The notes below the pieces were generated by a model. It ran no database searches. It was not told where the DNA came from and saw only the letters and a program-made list of their open reading frames with translations. 64,000 nt of DNA from JANWKQ01 sp964624635 (lineage in GTDB: Bacteria > Bacteroidota > Bacteroidia > CAIKAF01), in NCBI GenBank assembly GCA_964624635.1, contig CAZUXM010000003.1:36784-100783 (forward strand), read 5' to 3'. Position numbers and translations under genes: made by a program. Positions within the stretch are counted from its first letter, which is position 1, and each line of letters begins with the position of its first letter. Of the stretch, positions 36,025 through 45,039 are shown in pieces.

Positions 36025-37144
36025 TTCTTCTTATTGAATTTTCATCATAATCAAACAAAACTACTCTGGCATTTTTATTCGTATTTTTACTTGAGATATA
36101 ACTAGCCACTTCTACTACATCATCAAATGGTAACGATTCTACTTTAATAATATCACCCTTTTGAATTTTAAAATCGTAAGGATACATGGTATAATCCTGT
36201 AACACTTCGTATTTTTTTATTTCACCTTTTGAAATATCCTTGTAATAATCCAATTGGTATGAGAAGTTTTCCAGTGGAATTAGTTTTACCAGTTTCCCTT
36301 TATGATAAATAGAACACCATTCAAATACCGGGAATGCATAATCTAAAGGGAGTGGATATACATTTTTTGTTTTTATGTATTTATATACTTCTTTTTTATC
36401 AAAAATAGAATTACCTGATTCAACATCCAATACATTGCCTACATTGTAACACATGAGCATCCCTTTATCTACCGGAGGCACACCGGCTTTATCAGGATAT
36501 TTATATGGGTACAATCGAATGGTAGATGAAATGAGTTTCCCTTCCAGTTTTTGTTTCATCAATTTTAAAAAACTAAAATATTTATCTCTGGTAGATTCCG
36601 TCCAATCACAATCAAACTGAAATTCAGTTACACGGTTAAAATATGCTTTCGATAATGAATCTTTTACTATGAGTTCTCTAAAATCAGGCGAGGTTTGATA
36701 ATAGGGATCTGAACCATCAAAATATCTTCCGGCTCCACTTTCGTTAGATGCTATACTTACAAAATGCGTAAGTATTTTTCTATATACCTTATTACTCAAT
36801 AATTCAACTTCGTTTTCCTTTATATTTTTTAATGCTTCGTTGGTAATAAATATGGTAGGGATGACTTCGTATTTACGATAGGGTGATGGATTTACATTAT
36901 AAAAACTTACTTCGCCCATAGGAACTGCTACTTTGTTATATTCATCCCAGCCCACATCAAATAATTTTAAATAAACTACCTGTGTATTTAAAGAATCTAG
37001 ATGATCATATTGTTTTTGACTAAATTCAGGATTGGTTTTCCAGAAATAAAATCCGTTTTGTTGATCCACATCTTTAGTCTTGTATTTTGGACCACAAGCA
37101 AACATTAACAACAGAAAAAAAGATAAAGGAAATAACCTCTTCAT
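35987..37144 (-). CDS. lipoprotein of unknown function (DUF3142-like pattern)
   Basis: 385 residues from ATG 37144; a start 21 bp upstream would only move the signal peptide. Lipobox LMFAC (Cys17, motif FPLSFFLLLMFACGPKY). The body is a TIM-barrel-like series: GFYFWKTN, VYLKLFDVGWDEY, VIPTIFITNEAL, then TEFQFDCDWTESTRDKYFSFLKLMKQKL, ISSTIRLYPYKYP and LMCYNVGNV, an order that resembles the DUF3142 family (acidic strand end D-C-D-W). A later block ends in a basic helix. It leads a two-gene operon with the large helical protein at 33747-36024. No catalytic claim is possible. Confidence 0.65.
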   Translation of the reverse strand: MKRLFPLSFFLLLMFACGPKYKTKDVDQQNGFYFWKTNPEFSQKQYDHLDSLNTQVVYLKLFDVGWDEYNKVAVPMGEVSFYNVNPSPYRKYEVIPTIFITNEALKNIKENEVELLSNKVYRKILTHFVSIASNESGAGRYFDGSDPYYQTSPDFRELIVKDSLSKAYFNRVTEFQFDCDWTESTRDKYFSFLKLMKQKLEGKLISSTIRLYPYKYPDKAGVPPVDKGMLMCYNVGNVLDVESGNSIFDKKEVYKYIKTKNVYPLPLDYAFPVFEWCSIYHKGKLVKLIPLENFSYQLDYYKDISKGEIKKYEVLQDYTMYPYDFKIQKGDIIKVESLPFDDVVEVASYISSKNTNKNARVVLFDYDENSIRRNEESVKKIFDCF

Positions 37145-37210
37145 AATAGCCCGTGAAACATTCATTTCTTAAAGTTACTATGTAGTTTTTAATAATACAA
37201 TATTTATGTT

Positions 37211-37348
37211 TAGCCCCGATTGAAGTAACCAGCCCACAGGAGATAGGCTTAGCATGCCGTGTAGAGAGGAGGCGTACAAAGGAAGCCCCCGCAGCACCGG
37301 CAGGCTTAGCCTATATACGAGGACTGGTGCGGAAAGCGGGAATAGCTA
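37211..37348 (+). ncRNA. candidate structured RNA (multi-stem) upstream of pruA
   Basis: A 138-nt, GC-richer stretch in an AT-rich spacer that folds from paired blocks: TAGC-CCCG (37211-37218) with CGGG-AATA-GCTA (37337-37348); ACCAG (37228-37232) with CTGGT (37324-37328); ATAGGCT (37243-37249) with AGCCTAT (37308-37314); GCCGTG (37256-37261) with CACCGGC (37295-37301, one bulged C). These nest correctly without crossing. The opening TAGCCCCGAT and the closing GGAAAGCGGGAATAGCT recall a recurrent Bacteroidota intergenic motif; I believe Rfam flavo-1 is of this kind but cannot verify it. The strand is inferred from the motif. It ends 37 bp before the pruA ATG. Confidence 0.55.
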
Positions 37349-37385
37349 CAAATTATTACCTTTGTTATCTCAAAAAATACACACC

Positions 37386-39017
37386 ATGTCAAACGCATTT
37401 TATACTGTACCAGCCCCTAAAAATGAACCGGTAAAAGAATATCGCCCCGGCTCTGCTGAAAAACTAGCATTAAAAGAAGCATTGAAAGAAGCTCGCAGCA
37501 AAGAAATTGATGCACCTATGTACATTGGTGGTAAAAAAATAACTACCGGAAACAAACAACGTATGTTTCCACCTCATGATCATCAACATACTTTAGGATA
37601 TTTCCATCAGGGAGATGCTACCCATGTACAAATGGCTATTGAAGCGGCCATGAAAGCTAAACATGATTGGGCAAACATGCCGTGGGAACATCGTGCCGCT
37701 ATATTTTTAAAAGCTGCAGATCTTTTAGCAGGACCTTACCGTGCTAAAATGAATGCAGCTACTATGTTAGCTCAAAGTAAAAATGCATTTCAGGCAGAAA
37801 TTGATTCAGCTTGTGAATTGATCGACTTCTGGAGATATAATGTTCACTTCATGACGGATATTTATAAATATCAACCGGAATCATCCGCCGGTATTTGGAA
37901 CAGAAGTGAATGGAGACCACTAGAAGGTTTTGTATTTGCGCTTACTCCTTTCAACTTTACTGCTATTGCGGGAAATTTACCTACTGCTCCTGCGATGATG
38001 GGTAATACTGTGGTTTGGAAACCTGCCAATACCCAAATTTATTCAGCACAGGTAATCATGGAAATTTTGATGGAAGCAGGTTTACCTGATGGAGTGATCA
38101 ATTTAGTTTATGTTAGTGGACCTGTTGCCGGTAAAGAAATTACTGCACATAAAGATTTTGGTGGTTTACATTTTACAGGATCTACAGGTACGTTTAACGA
38201 CCTTTGGAAAAGCATTGGTGAGAATTTGCCAAAGTACAAAACCTATCCTCGTATCGTAGGGGAAACGGGGGGTAAGGACTTTGTATTTGCCCACTCGTCG
38301 GCCAACGCAAAAGCAGTGGCTGTAGGATTAAGCCGTGGGGCTTTTGAATACCAGGGACAAAAATGTAGTGCTGCCAGCCGTGCTTATATTGCGGATAATA
38401 TTTGGCCCGATGTAAAAAAATATTTATTAGAAGATTTGGCTTCTTTTAAAATGGGAGTTACCGAAGACTTTACCAATTTTATCAATGCGGTTATTGACGA
38501 AAAATCATTCGACAAGATTGCCAACTACATTGAAGAAGCGAAAAAAAATAAAAATGTAGAAATTATTGCCGGAGGTAAATACGATAAATCTAAAGGTTGG
38601 TTTGTAGAGCCAACTGTAATTGTTACCTCTGATCCAAACTACACTACCATGTGTGAAGAAATTTTTGGTCCGGTACTAACCATTTATGTTTATCCCGCTG
38701 ATAAGTTTGAAGAGAATCTGCGTTTATGTGATAGCACATCAGAGTATGCCTTAACAGGATCCATTTTTGCTACTGACAGACAAGCCATCGTTACAGCTAG
38801 CAAAATGCTGGAAAATGCAGCAGGAAATTTTTACATCAATGATAAACCTACAGGGGCAGTAGTGGGTCAACAACCGTTTGGTGGTGCCCGTGCCAGTGGA
38901 ACCAATGATAAAGCAGGATCACATATTAACTTAATGCGTTGGGCGAGTCCAAGAAGTATTAAAGAAACTTTTGTGAGTCCAGTAGATTATAGATATCCGT
39001 TTTTGGGAGAGGAGTAA
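37386..39017 (+). CDS. pruA: L-glutamate gamma-semialdehyde dehydrogenase
   Basis: 543 residues from ATG 37386. It oxidises glutamate semialdehyde (from proline) to glutamate with NAD+. Aldehyde dehydrogenase motifs: ALTPFNFTAIAGNLPTAPAMMG, VWKPANTQ (nucleotide Lys), FTGSTGTFNDLW, VGETGGKDFVFAHSSA (catalytic Glu), QGQKCSAASRAY (catalytic Cys), EEIFGPVLTIYVYP, and the family C terminus QPFGGARASGTNDKAGS. The N-terminal extension (EYRPGSAEKLALKEALKEA) is typical of 1-pyrroline-5-carboxylate dehydrogenases. The longer frame upstream runs through the structured RNA and is not coding. A TACCTTTG box lies at 37357-37364. Confidence 0.96.
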   Translation: MSNAFYTVPAPKNEPVKEYRPGSAEKLALKEALKEARSKEIDAPMYIGGKKITTGNKQRMFPPHDHQHTLGYFHQGDATHVQMAIEAAMKAKHDWANMPWEHRAAIFLKAADLLAGPYRAKMNAATMLAQSKNAFQAEIDSACELIDFWRYNVHFMTDIYKYQPESSAGIWNRSEWRPLEGFVFALTPFNFTAIAGNLPTAPAMMGNTVVWKPANTQIYSAQVIMEILMEAGLPDGVINLVYVSGPVAGKEITAHKDFGGLHFTGSTGTFNDLWKSIGENLPKYKTYPRIVGETGGKDFVFAHSSANAKAVAVGLSRGAFEYQGQKCSAASRAYIADNIWPDVKKYLLEDLASFKMGVTEDFTNFINAVIDEKSFDKIANYIEEAKKNKNVEIIAGGKYDKSKGWFVEPTVIVTSDPNYTTMCEEIFGPVLTIYVYPADKFEENLRLCDSTSEYALTGSIFATDRQAIVTASKMLENAAGNFYINDKPTGAVVGQQPFGGARASGTNDKAGSHINLMRWASPRSIKETFVSPVDYRYPFLGEE

Positions 39018-39134
39018 GAAGTGGGTTCTAGAGTTACAAAAAGAATCAGGGGTGAAATGTTCCTATACCTATAAATCTGTATTTTCTATTTTGTCAATAA
39101 ACACTAAATTAGCCTTATTATAAATCCACTATTT

Positions 39135-39632
39135 ATGAAAACGAATCAATTAATATTGGCCACTGCCATTGTATTGCTATCCTTAGTGAACTCTTTTTCT
39201 CAATCATTTACCGTTACCAAGAAAAAAATAAACATTACCGGTGAGGCTTATGGTTTAGGCATGGATAATTTTGGGGTATTGGATTCAACAGGGAAAGAAA
39301 TTCTGGATATAAAAAATATTAAATATGGAGATCAAGCAACTATTGCTTATTATAATATCAGTGGATTTGAAGTGATAGATGGGCTAACTCATTTACGTAT
39401 GACGATGAGCATCATTAATCTTTCTGACAACACTATTATTATTCCATCAAAAACTTCATGGGATGAGAGTTTGGACCCCAACACGCTAAAAAATGATTAT
39501 ATCTATAGCTATTTAACCATTACTAAAGATTTTGAAAAGGGTAAAAACTATATGCTTAAAGTCCACTTGTATGATGTAAACAATGGGTATTATGCGGATT
39601 TAATCTGGAAGTTTAAGGCGAATTTTAAATAA
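39135..39632 (+). CDS. exported protein of unknown function
   Basis: 165 residues with signal peptide 1-22 (LILATAIVLLSLVNSFSQ). The mature chain is beta-rich: FTVTKKKINITGEAYGLGMDNFG, TIAYYNISGFEV and LRMTMSIINLSDN, ending YADLIWKFKANFK. No membrane anchor or known motif. It is alone between pruA and the FtsB-like gene; a periplasmic location is likely. Confidence 0.7.
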   Translation: MKTNQLILATAIVLLSLVNSFSQSFTVTKKKINITGEAYGLGMDNFGVLDSTGKEILDIKNIKYGDQATIAYYNISGFEVIDGLTHLRMTMSIINLSDNTIIIPSKTSWDESLDPNTLKNDYIYSYLTITKDFEKGKNYMLKVHLYDVNNGYYADLIWKFKANFK

Positions 39633-39722
39633 ATTAAGTACTTAGCAGATATTAACGTACATATGTTGATTATTGCTCAATAAGCAATTTAAACATATTA
39701 CCTTCCGTTTTACCTTTACACT

Positions 39723-40091
39723 ATGACGGAAGACAAAGACATTCATCAAATCCCGGAGCCCAAAAAATCTTTGGTAAAAAAACTCAATACCAATGTTTGG
39801 TTTCGCATCGGTAAGAATAAATATATTCTTACCGTGATTTTCTTTTTGGCATGGATGATGTTTTTCGATAACAATAACTGGGTATACTTACGTAAACTAA
39901 CCTCCGAAGCTCAGTTAAAACAAAACGAAAAAAATTGGTATAAAACTCAAATCAAAGAATCCGACAGAAAACTTCATGAACTAACCAGTGATTTAAAAGC
40001 TCTCGAAAAATTTGCCCGCGAAGCATATTACATGAAAAGATCGAATGAAGACGTATTCGTATTTTTTCCTAATCAAGAAAAAGCTGAATAA
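39723..40091 (+). CDS. FtsB/DivIC-type septum formation initiator protein
   Basis: 122 residues. A cytoplasmic N terminus rich in K and P, one membrane helix (YILTVIFFLAWMMFF, about 37-52), then a coiled coil (LRKLTSEAQLKQNEKNWYKTQI) and the family end LEKFAREAYYMKRSNEDVFVFF. This is the layout of FtsB/DivIC, which bridges FtsQ and FtsL in the divisome. A terminator follows 21 bp after the stop. Confidence 0.88.
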   Translation: MTEDKDIHQIPEPKKSLVKKLNTNVWFRIGKNKYILTVIFFLAWMMFFDNNNWVYLRKLTSEAQLKQNEKNWYKTQIKESDRKLHELTSDLKALEKFAREAYYMKRSNEDVFVFFPNQEKAE

Positions 40092-40112
40092 GATTTGTCA
40101 CTATGGATAAAG

Positions 40113-40142
40113 AAAAAAGCCACCCGAAAAAGTGGCTTTTTT
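40113..40142 (+). terminator. intrinsic terminator after the FtsB-like gene
   Basis: AAAAGCCAC / GTGGCTTTT (40115-40123, 40132-40140), 8-nt loop, T tail on the plus strand. Confidence 0.85.
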
Positions 40143-40233
40143 ACATTTGGTAACCTAATTATAATTAAGGTGGTTGTTTGCAAACTAAGTAAAAACATGT
40201 GATTTCTTCCGGCAAGAGAAACCACCGTTTTAC

Positions 40234-41292
40234 TTAATTATACAAAATATCTAAGGGCCATTTTTTACCGCCTGATTTAAAATCAAGTTTGGCCTCTACT
40301 TTTCCATGTCCTAACATTTGTTGAATCACATCCAAGTCAGCACCTTGTTCCAATAAATGCTCTTCAAAAGATTTACTTAAACCCGGAGTATTGATTTTTT
40401 TACGAATACGTGCAGATTGTAAAGATGATTTTAAAGCGTGTTGTATTGAACGAATACTATACGCACCACCATCAGCTCCTTCAAAAAGATATTTCTCAGG
40501 TTTAAATTCCTTCATGTATTTAGCTATAGAGGCTGCATCAACTTTCTCGAGGTTAAATACTTTATCCTTTCCAACCGACCCTTTGCGAATAGTGATTTTG
40601 TTGCTTTTAAGGTCTAAATCATTTACTCTAATCGTTGAAATATCACTTACACGAATCCCTACTGAATAAGCCAAACTTACAATCGCTTTATATTTAGCAT
40701 TATCTACTGCTTCAAATATCTTCGACAAATCACTATCTGACAGAGACTTAACTTCAGCCTTATTTCTTGGTCGAGAAAAACCTACGGGTAAAATATCCTT
40801 ATTTAATACTTCCTGGAAGTAGAATTTAATGGCATTTACTCTTAGGTGCATTTGATGATCTTTTACCCCTAATTCTTTAATACAATATAATAAGTATGAA
40901 CTTACCTGTTTGGTATTCAGCTTATTAATTGGGTTTTGGCCCAAAATATACATTAACTGTAACAACTCCATTCTGTAGATACGAATGGTATTGTCAGAGT
41001 ATTTTTTTCTTTTCATTGCCTTCACCATGTCATCCAATGCTTTGTTATTGTTGTCATTAACAAACCATTCTTTTTTCTTTTGGGATACATGTTGAGGTGG
41101 TTCGGTCACAGGGAGTCCACATTTTCTGCGATTTTCGGCAGTATCCGGAATGTGCCATCCTTTTAACTGCTTGCTAAACTGGGCTCCTTCTACCAATTTC
41201 ATATTCTGATCCCATTCATTATTAGCAGGGAATTTAACCATGATTCTGCTTTGACCACGATTATCTATTACCTTAAAACTAATTGCCGCCAT
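40234..41292 (-). CDS. degenerate tyrosine recombinase (integrase-fold) protein
   Basis: 352 residues. Layout: an N-terminal extra domain (1-60; FPANNEWDQNMKLVEG, GWHIPDTAENRRKCG) found in a Bacteroidota integrase subfamily, a SAM-like core-binding domain (80-165), and a catalytic-type domain (185-352). Of the expected catalytic residues only the first Arg (Arg214 in GIRVSDIS), a Lys in the beta hairpin (RKGSVGKDK) and the late His (His329 in MLGHGK) remain. The HxLRH box reads P-G-L-S-K (303-307), so His and Arg are gone, and the nucleophile position reads Phe338 rather than Tyr. The gene is intact with a good promoter. It is not next to any mobile-element partner. Probably a DNA-binding protein derived from a recombinase. 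Confidence 0.85.
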   Translation of the reverse strand: MAAISFKVIDNRGQSRIMVKFPANNEWDQNMKLVEGAQFSKQLKGWHIPDTAENRRKCGLPVTEPPQHVSQKKKEWFVNDNNNKALDDMVKAMKRKKYSDNTIRIYRMELLQLMYILGQNPINKLNTKQVSSYLLYCIKELGVKDHQMHLRVNAIKFYFQEVLNKDILPVGFSRPRNKAEVKSLSDSDLSKIFEAVDNAKYKAIVSLAYSVGIRVSDISTIRVNDLDLKSNKITIRKGSVGKDKVFNLEKVDAASIAKYMKEFKPEKYLFEGADGGAYSIRSIQHALKSSLQSARIRKKINTPGLSKSFEEHLLEQGADLDVIQQMLGHGKVEAKLDFKSGGKKWPLDILYN

Positions 41293-41326
41293 ACGTTCTT
41301 GGTTTAGTTGAATTCTAAAACTTGTT

Positions 41327-41358
41327 CAAAAGTAGCATAAAAAAGCGATTATTAACAA
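41327..41358 (-). promoter_or_regulatory. promoter of the degenerate recombinase gene
   Basis: Minus strand: TTG (41358-41356), 21-bp spacer, TACTTTTG (41334-41327), 35 bp before the ATG at 41292. Both boxes match the Bacteroidota consensus. Confidence 0.6.
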
Positions 41359-41383
41359 GTGAATTGTTAAAAACTTTGGATTT

Positions 41384-41461
41384 AACTAACTAAATAACGT
41401 ATGTCATATTTAGGTTAGTTAGGCAATTTTAGGAGCTAAATTGCTGATTTTTAGCAATTTA
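41384..41461. repeat. two hairpins upstream of the degenerate recombinase gene
   Basis: AACTAACTAAATA (41384-41396) is opposed to TATTTAGGTTAGTT (41407-41420), 13 bp with one bulge and a 10-nt loop. TAAATTGCT (41437-41445) is opposed to AGCAATTTA (41453-41461). They lie just outside the promoter and could be binding sites for a DNA-binding protein. Confidence 0.45.
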
Positions 41462-41480
41462 AAAATTAAAATGACTAATA

Positions 41481-41514
41481 AAAAAAGGCTATCTTTTTTG
41501 TGATAGCCTTTTTT
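41481..41514 (-). terminator. intrinsic terminator of the DUF2723 gene
   Basis: Stem AAAAAAGGCTATC / GATAGCCTTTTTT (41481-41493, 41502-41514) with a T tail on either strand. 24 bp after the stop of the minus-strand gene. Confidence 0.85.
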
Positions 41515-41538
41515 TAGCAAGGTGCGTAATTATGTTAT

Positions 41539-44500
41539 TTATTTCTGTTTGGGAGAATCTACCGGAATAGAATCTACTTTCACATTATCTGATGGAACTT
41601 CCACAGAATTAGTATTTCCAGCCATTTGAGCCAATAATTGGTTACAAAGGGCCAAAATCTGCTGTGAACGCTGTAAATCCTCCTTAACCATTGACTTATT
41701 AGGCACACTTGAATAGAAGGCCACATCAATCTCTGTTCTTAGTTTTAAGGTATTTACAATCGCTTTCGCTTTTTCGGCTTGACCCAGCTTATTATATAGC
41801 TCAGCAATCAATAAATTAAAGTAGTTATAGGCGACTACATTATCAGGCATTAACTCTTCGGTCTTATCCAAACATTTTAAAGCCTTCTCTTTTTCACCTT
41901 CCTGATACAATGCTGTAGCCAAGCGATAGAAATTGTTACGAAGATTCATGGTCATTCTTAAGTTGGTTTCATCCAGGTAAACTCCTTTACCATTCATATT
42001 ACCCCACTTAAATTTATTGACCATATTATCATACATCACTTTGGTATTAATCTCACCTAACTGACCATCATGACTCTTTACTTTATAAGGCATTAAACGA
42101 TACGCTAATCCATCCACTTCGAAATAATCCTGTAATCCAAGGTAATTACTTTCACCCACTGTAATAGCGAAGTAAATAGGTCGTTCCCAATTAAAGTTGG
42201 CCAATAAATCAAGAATCATTACATCCGCTTTTAATAAATAACTTCTATTGATGGTTAAAGGTAAGCCCTTCATCATTCTGCTTTTTACATCAGCTTTAAA
42301 TGTGGTATCATTCGCTACTTTAACACTATCAACCGGAATTACAAAATTGTTGGATCTGAAGAAGTATAACTCATCACCGCTATCCGGAATTTTATAAATG
42401 TTTGAACGATCTGTTGCACGTAACATCTTCATTTGTTCCTGTACAGTATAGAAGGTCTTATTGGTTCTGTCAAGTAATACCTGATCACGAACTCCCTGGC
42501 GATATTCTGGTTCTATCATTCCAAATGGAACCGGCTTACCATCGTATGCAGCACGTTTCATTTGAGTAATGTACCAATCTGTATTTAATAAACTCAAGTT
42601 TACAATACGAACATCCGTTCTGACTCCCTCTACTTCCTGTAAATACCATAAAGGGAAAGTATCATTATCACCATTGGTAAATAAGATAGCGTTGGGGGCA
42701 CAACTATTGAGATAGTTGTATGCAAAATCCCTTGCAGTATACCTATCTGCTCTTGAGTGATCGTCCCAGTTTTCTTTACCTAAAATTACGGGTACCAAAA
42801 GGAACGATAATGGAACTACGGCAAAACCAATAGAATCTTTCAATTTAGCAAACTTCTTCAATCCTTCTATAATACCTAATACTCCTAGTCCAATCCAGAT
42901 GGCAAATACATAGAAAGATCCGGCAAATACATAATCTCTTTCACGCGGTTGAATGGGTGGTGCATTATTTTGGAATACAATCATTAAACCTGTAAATACA
43001 AATAACACCAATACTGCCCAGAAGCTTTTTCTATCAGCATAAAAATGGAAAATCAATCCTATTAACCCAAAAATGAAGGGGAGCATATAATATTTATTGC
43101 GTCCTTTATTTTCCGCTACTTCTTTTGGTAAATTATCCTGCGGATACCCTAAACGCATTTGATCCACAAAACCAATACCGGTAATCCAGTTTCCGTTTAA
43201 AGGTCCACCATGCCCCTGTATATCACTTTCACGACCTGAGAAGTTCCACATAAAATATCTCCAGTACATCCATCCTATTTGATATCTCCATGCGAAAATA
43301 AAGTTATTGGCAGCCGTAGGTTTAGCTCCTTTACGAACATTCCCCCACATTTCGTTTTGCTCAATGTGTTCAGGACTCCATATACGCGGTAAAAAATGTG
43401 TTTCGTTATATACCGGTTTCGGTTTATAATCAGCTACAATGTATTTTGTATTGATAGATAAAGAAGCTTTTTCAGGACTATTAGCTATGTATTCATTCGC
43501 TTCTCTTTCTATCTGGAATGACATCAATGGTTTTTTAGAACCTTTTTTTACTACTTCATACGCAGGAATATAAATAGGTTCAGTTTTAATATATTCAGTT
43601 ACTTTTCCATCATAATAAGGTCCGTTAAATAAAGCACGGCTACCATACTGATCACGATTGATATAGGATATCATCGCAAATACATTCTCCGGATTATTTT
43701 CATCCATTGGCGTATTTGCTTTTGAACGAATGGCAATTAAACCATATGAAGAGTAACCTATAATCATTACCAATAAGCTCCACGAAGCCAAATGAGAGAT
43801 GTAATAATTACGCTTAGTTAAAAAGTATCCTCCGGCTGCAACTGCACCAAATACTACCACCTGTGCAACTGCACCAAATTTGCTTACCAATGATGACAAT
43901 AACAATCCAACTACACCTGAGAATATAATAGCACCAATGTTTTTACCCTTACCGGATTTAAATAAGAATAGAGAAGCTACCAATCCACCAAAGAGAACAA
44001 TCATAAATACAATTAATCCAGTACCAAATGATGAGCCGAAAGAATTAGTAAATAATAATTCGAATCCTCCCGATAATGAAATAGTCCCGGGAATAATTAC
44101 ATAGTTAATGAAAAGGAAAATGAACATAGAGATAGCGAAAGAAGCTAACCCTCCTTTTACATTACTCTGTTTATACCTTCTGAAATAATAAATTAATCCT
44201 ATAGCAGGAATAGTTAACAAGTTTAATAAATGGACCCCTATAGACAATCCAATCAAATACATAATTAAAACAATCCATCTGTCAGCATGTGGTTGATCAG
44301 CCTCTCTGTCCCAACGCATAATGGCCCAGAATACAATTGCGGTAAACCATGATGAAATAGCGTATACCTCCCCTTCAACTGCCGAAAACCAAAATGTATC
44401 AGTAAAAGTATAAGCAATAGCGCCTACAAATCCGGCACCTAAAACACCAACTGCACTTCCGGTATTCCATTCTACAGGTTTATTACCATTTTGAATGGTT

Positions 44501-44823
44501 TTAATTCTTCGGCCTATAGCTACTATCGTCCAGTATAAAAATCCAATAGTAAATGCTGATGAAGTAACAGATACCAGATTCACCATCATCGCTACTTTGG
44601 TAACATCATCTCCGGCCAATAAGGCAAATACTCTGGCAATCATAGCAAACAAAGGGGCTCCGGGGGGGTGACCTACCTGTAATTTATAGGCAGAGGCTAT
44701 GAACTCTCCACAATCCCAAAAACTGGTGGTGGGTTCCATAGTTAAAGCGTATACAATAAACGAAATGACAATGGCTAACCAGCCCAGGGCAATGTCTGCA
44801 ATCTTAAACTGTTTCTGATTCAT
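41539..44823 (-). CDS. DUF2723 membrane protein (GT-C-like) with TPR tail
   Basis: 1094 residues, with about a dozen membrane helices in the first 700. The signature MEPTTSFWDCGEFIASAYKLQVGHPPGAP marks DUF2723, a Bacteroidota family related to protein O-mannosyltransferases; further family blocks are YTFTDTFWFSAVEGEVYAISSWFTAIV, QPRERDYVFAGSFYVFAIWIGLG and NGDNDTFPLWYLQEVEGVRTDVRIVNLSLLNTDWY. The C-terminal part carries TPR-like helices (KALKCLDKTEELMPDNVVAYNYF). Likely role: transfer of sugars to exported proteins or lipids at the outer face of the inner membrane (family-level inference). A paralogue lies at 47162-49057. Confidence 0.82.
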   Translation of the reverse strand: MNQKQFKIADIALGWLAIVISFIVYALTMEPTTSFWDCGEFIASAYKLQVGHPPGAPLFAMIARVFALLAGDDVTKVAMMVNLVSVTSSAFTIGFLYWTIVAIGRRIKTIQNGNKPVEWNTGSAVGVLGAGFVGAIAYTFTDTFWFSAVEGEVYAISSWFTAIVFWAIMRWDREADQPHADRWIVLIMYLIGLSIGVHLLNLLTIPAIGLIYYFRRYKQSNVKGGLASFAISMFIFLFINYVIIPGTISLSGGFELLFTNSFGSSFGTGLIVFMIVLFGGLVASLFLFKSGKGKNIGAIIFSGVVGLLLSSLVSKFGAVAQVVVFGAVAAGGYFLTKRNYYISHLASWSLLVMIIGYSSYGLIAIRSKANTPMDENNPENVFAMISYINRDQYGSRALFNGPYYDGKVTEYIKTEPIYIPAYEVVKKGSKKPLMSFQIEREANEYIANSPEKASLSINTKYIVADYKPKPVYNETHFLPRIWSPEHIEQNEMWGNVRKGAKPTAANNFIFAWRYQIGWMYWRYFMWNFSGRESDIQGHGGPLNGNWITGIGFVDQMRLGYPQDNLPKEVAENKGRNKYYMLPFIFGLIGLIFHFYADRKSFWAVLVLFVFTGLMIVFQNNAPPIQPRERDYVFAGSFYVFAIWIGLGVLGIIEGLKKFAKLKDSIGFAVVPLSFLLVPVILGKENWDDHSRADRYTARDFAYNYLNSCAPNAILFTNGDNDTFPLWYLQEVEGVRTDVRIVNLSLLNTDWYITQMKRAAYDGKPVPFGMIEPEYRQGVRDQVLLDRTNKTFYTVQEQMKMLRATDRSNIYKIPDSGDELYFFRSNNFVIPVDSVKVANDTTFKADVKSRMMKGLPLTINRSYLLKADVMILDLLANFNWERPIYFAITVGESNYLGLQDYFEVDGLAYRLMPYKVKSHDGQLGEINTKVMYDNMVNKFKWGNMNGKGVYLDETNLRMTMNLRNNFYRLATALYQEGEKEKALKCLDKTEELMPDNVVAYNYFNLLIAELYNKLGQAEKAKAIVNTLKLRTEIDVAFYSSVPNKSMVKEDLQRSQQILALCNQLLAQMAGNTNSVEVPSDNVKVDSIPVDSPKQK

Positions 44824-45039
44824 TATGAGTAATATATGTATGGCCGCAAAACGGCTAAATAATTAGCAGTCAAAAATATAAATTTTTACCACAAATACGT
44901 CTGAAATGCCTTTATTATATGCTGTTTAAGCTATTTCAGTGCCTAATGGAGTAATAAAGTAATCCTAACAAATACTGTATTACCTTAGTAAAATGCCCAG
45001 TTTTACTTAATTTTGCACACTATTTTTTGATTAAAAGAC

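Noticed and set aside
37254..37385. Upstream extension of pruA by 44 codons
   Set aside because: The added peptide is unlike any aldehyde dehydrogenase N terminus and it runs through a nested helical RNA candidate; the ATG at 37386 fits the family.
40234..41292. An active integrase marking an integrated element
   Set aside because: Catalytic residues are lost, no tRNA or attachment-site duplication or mobile genes surround it.
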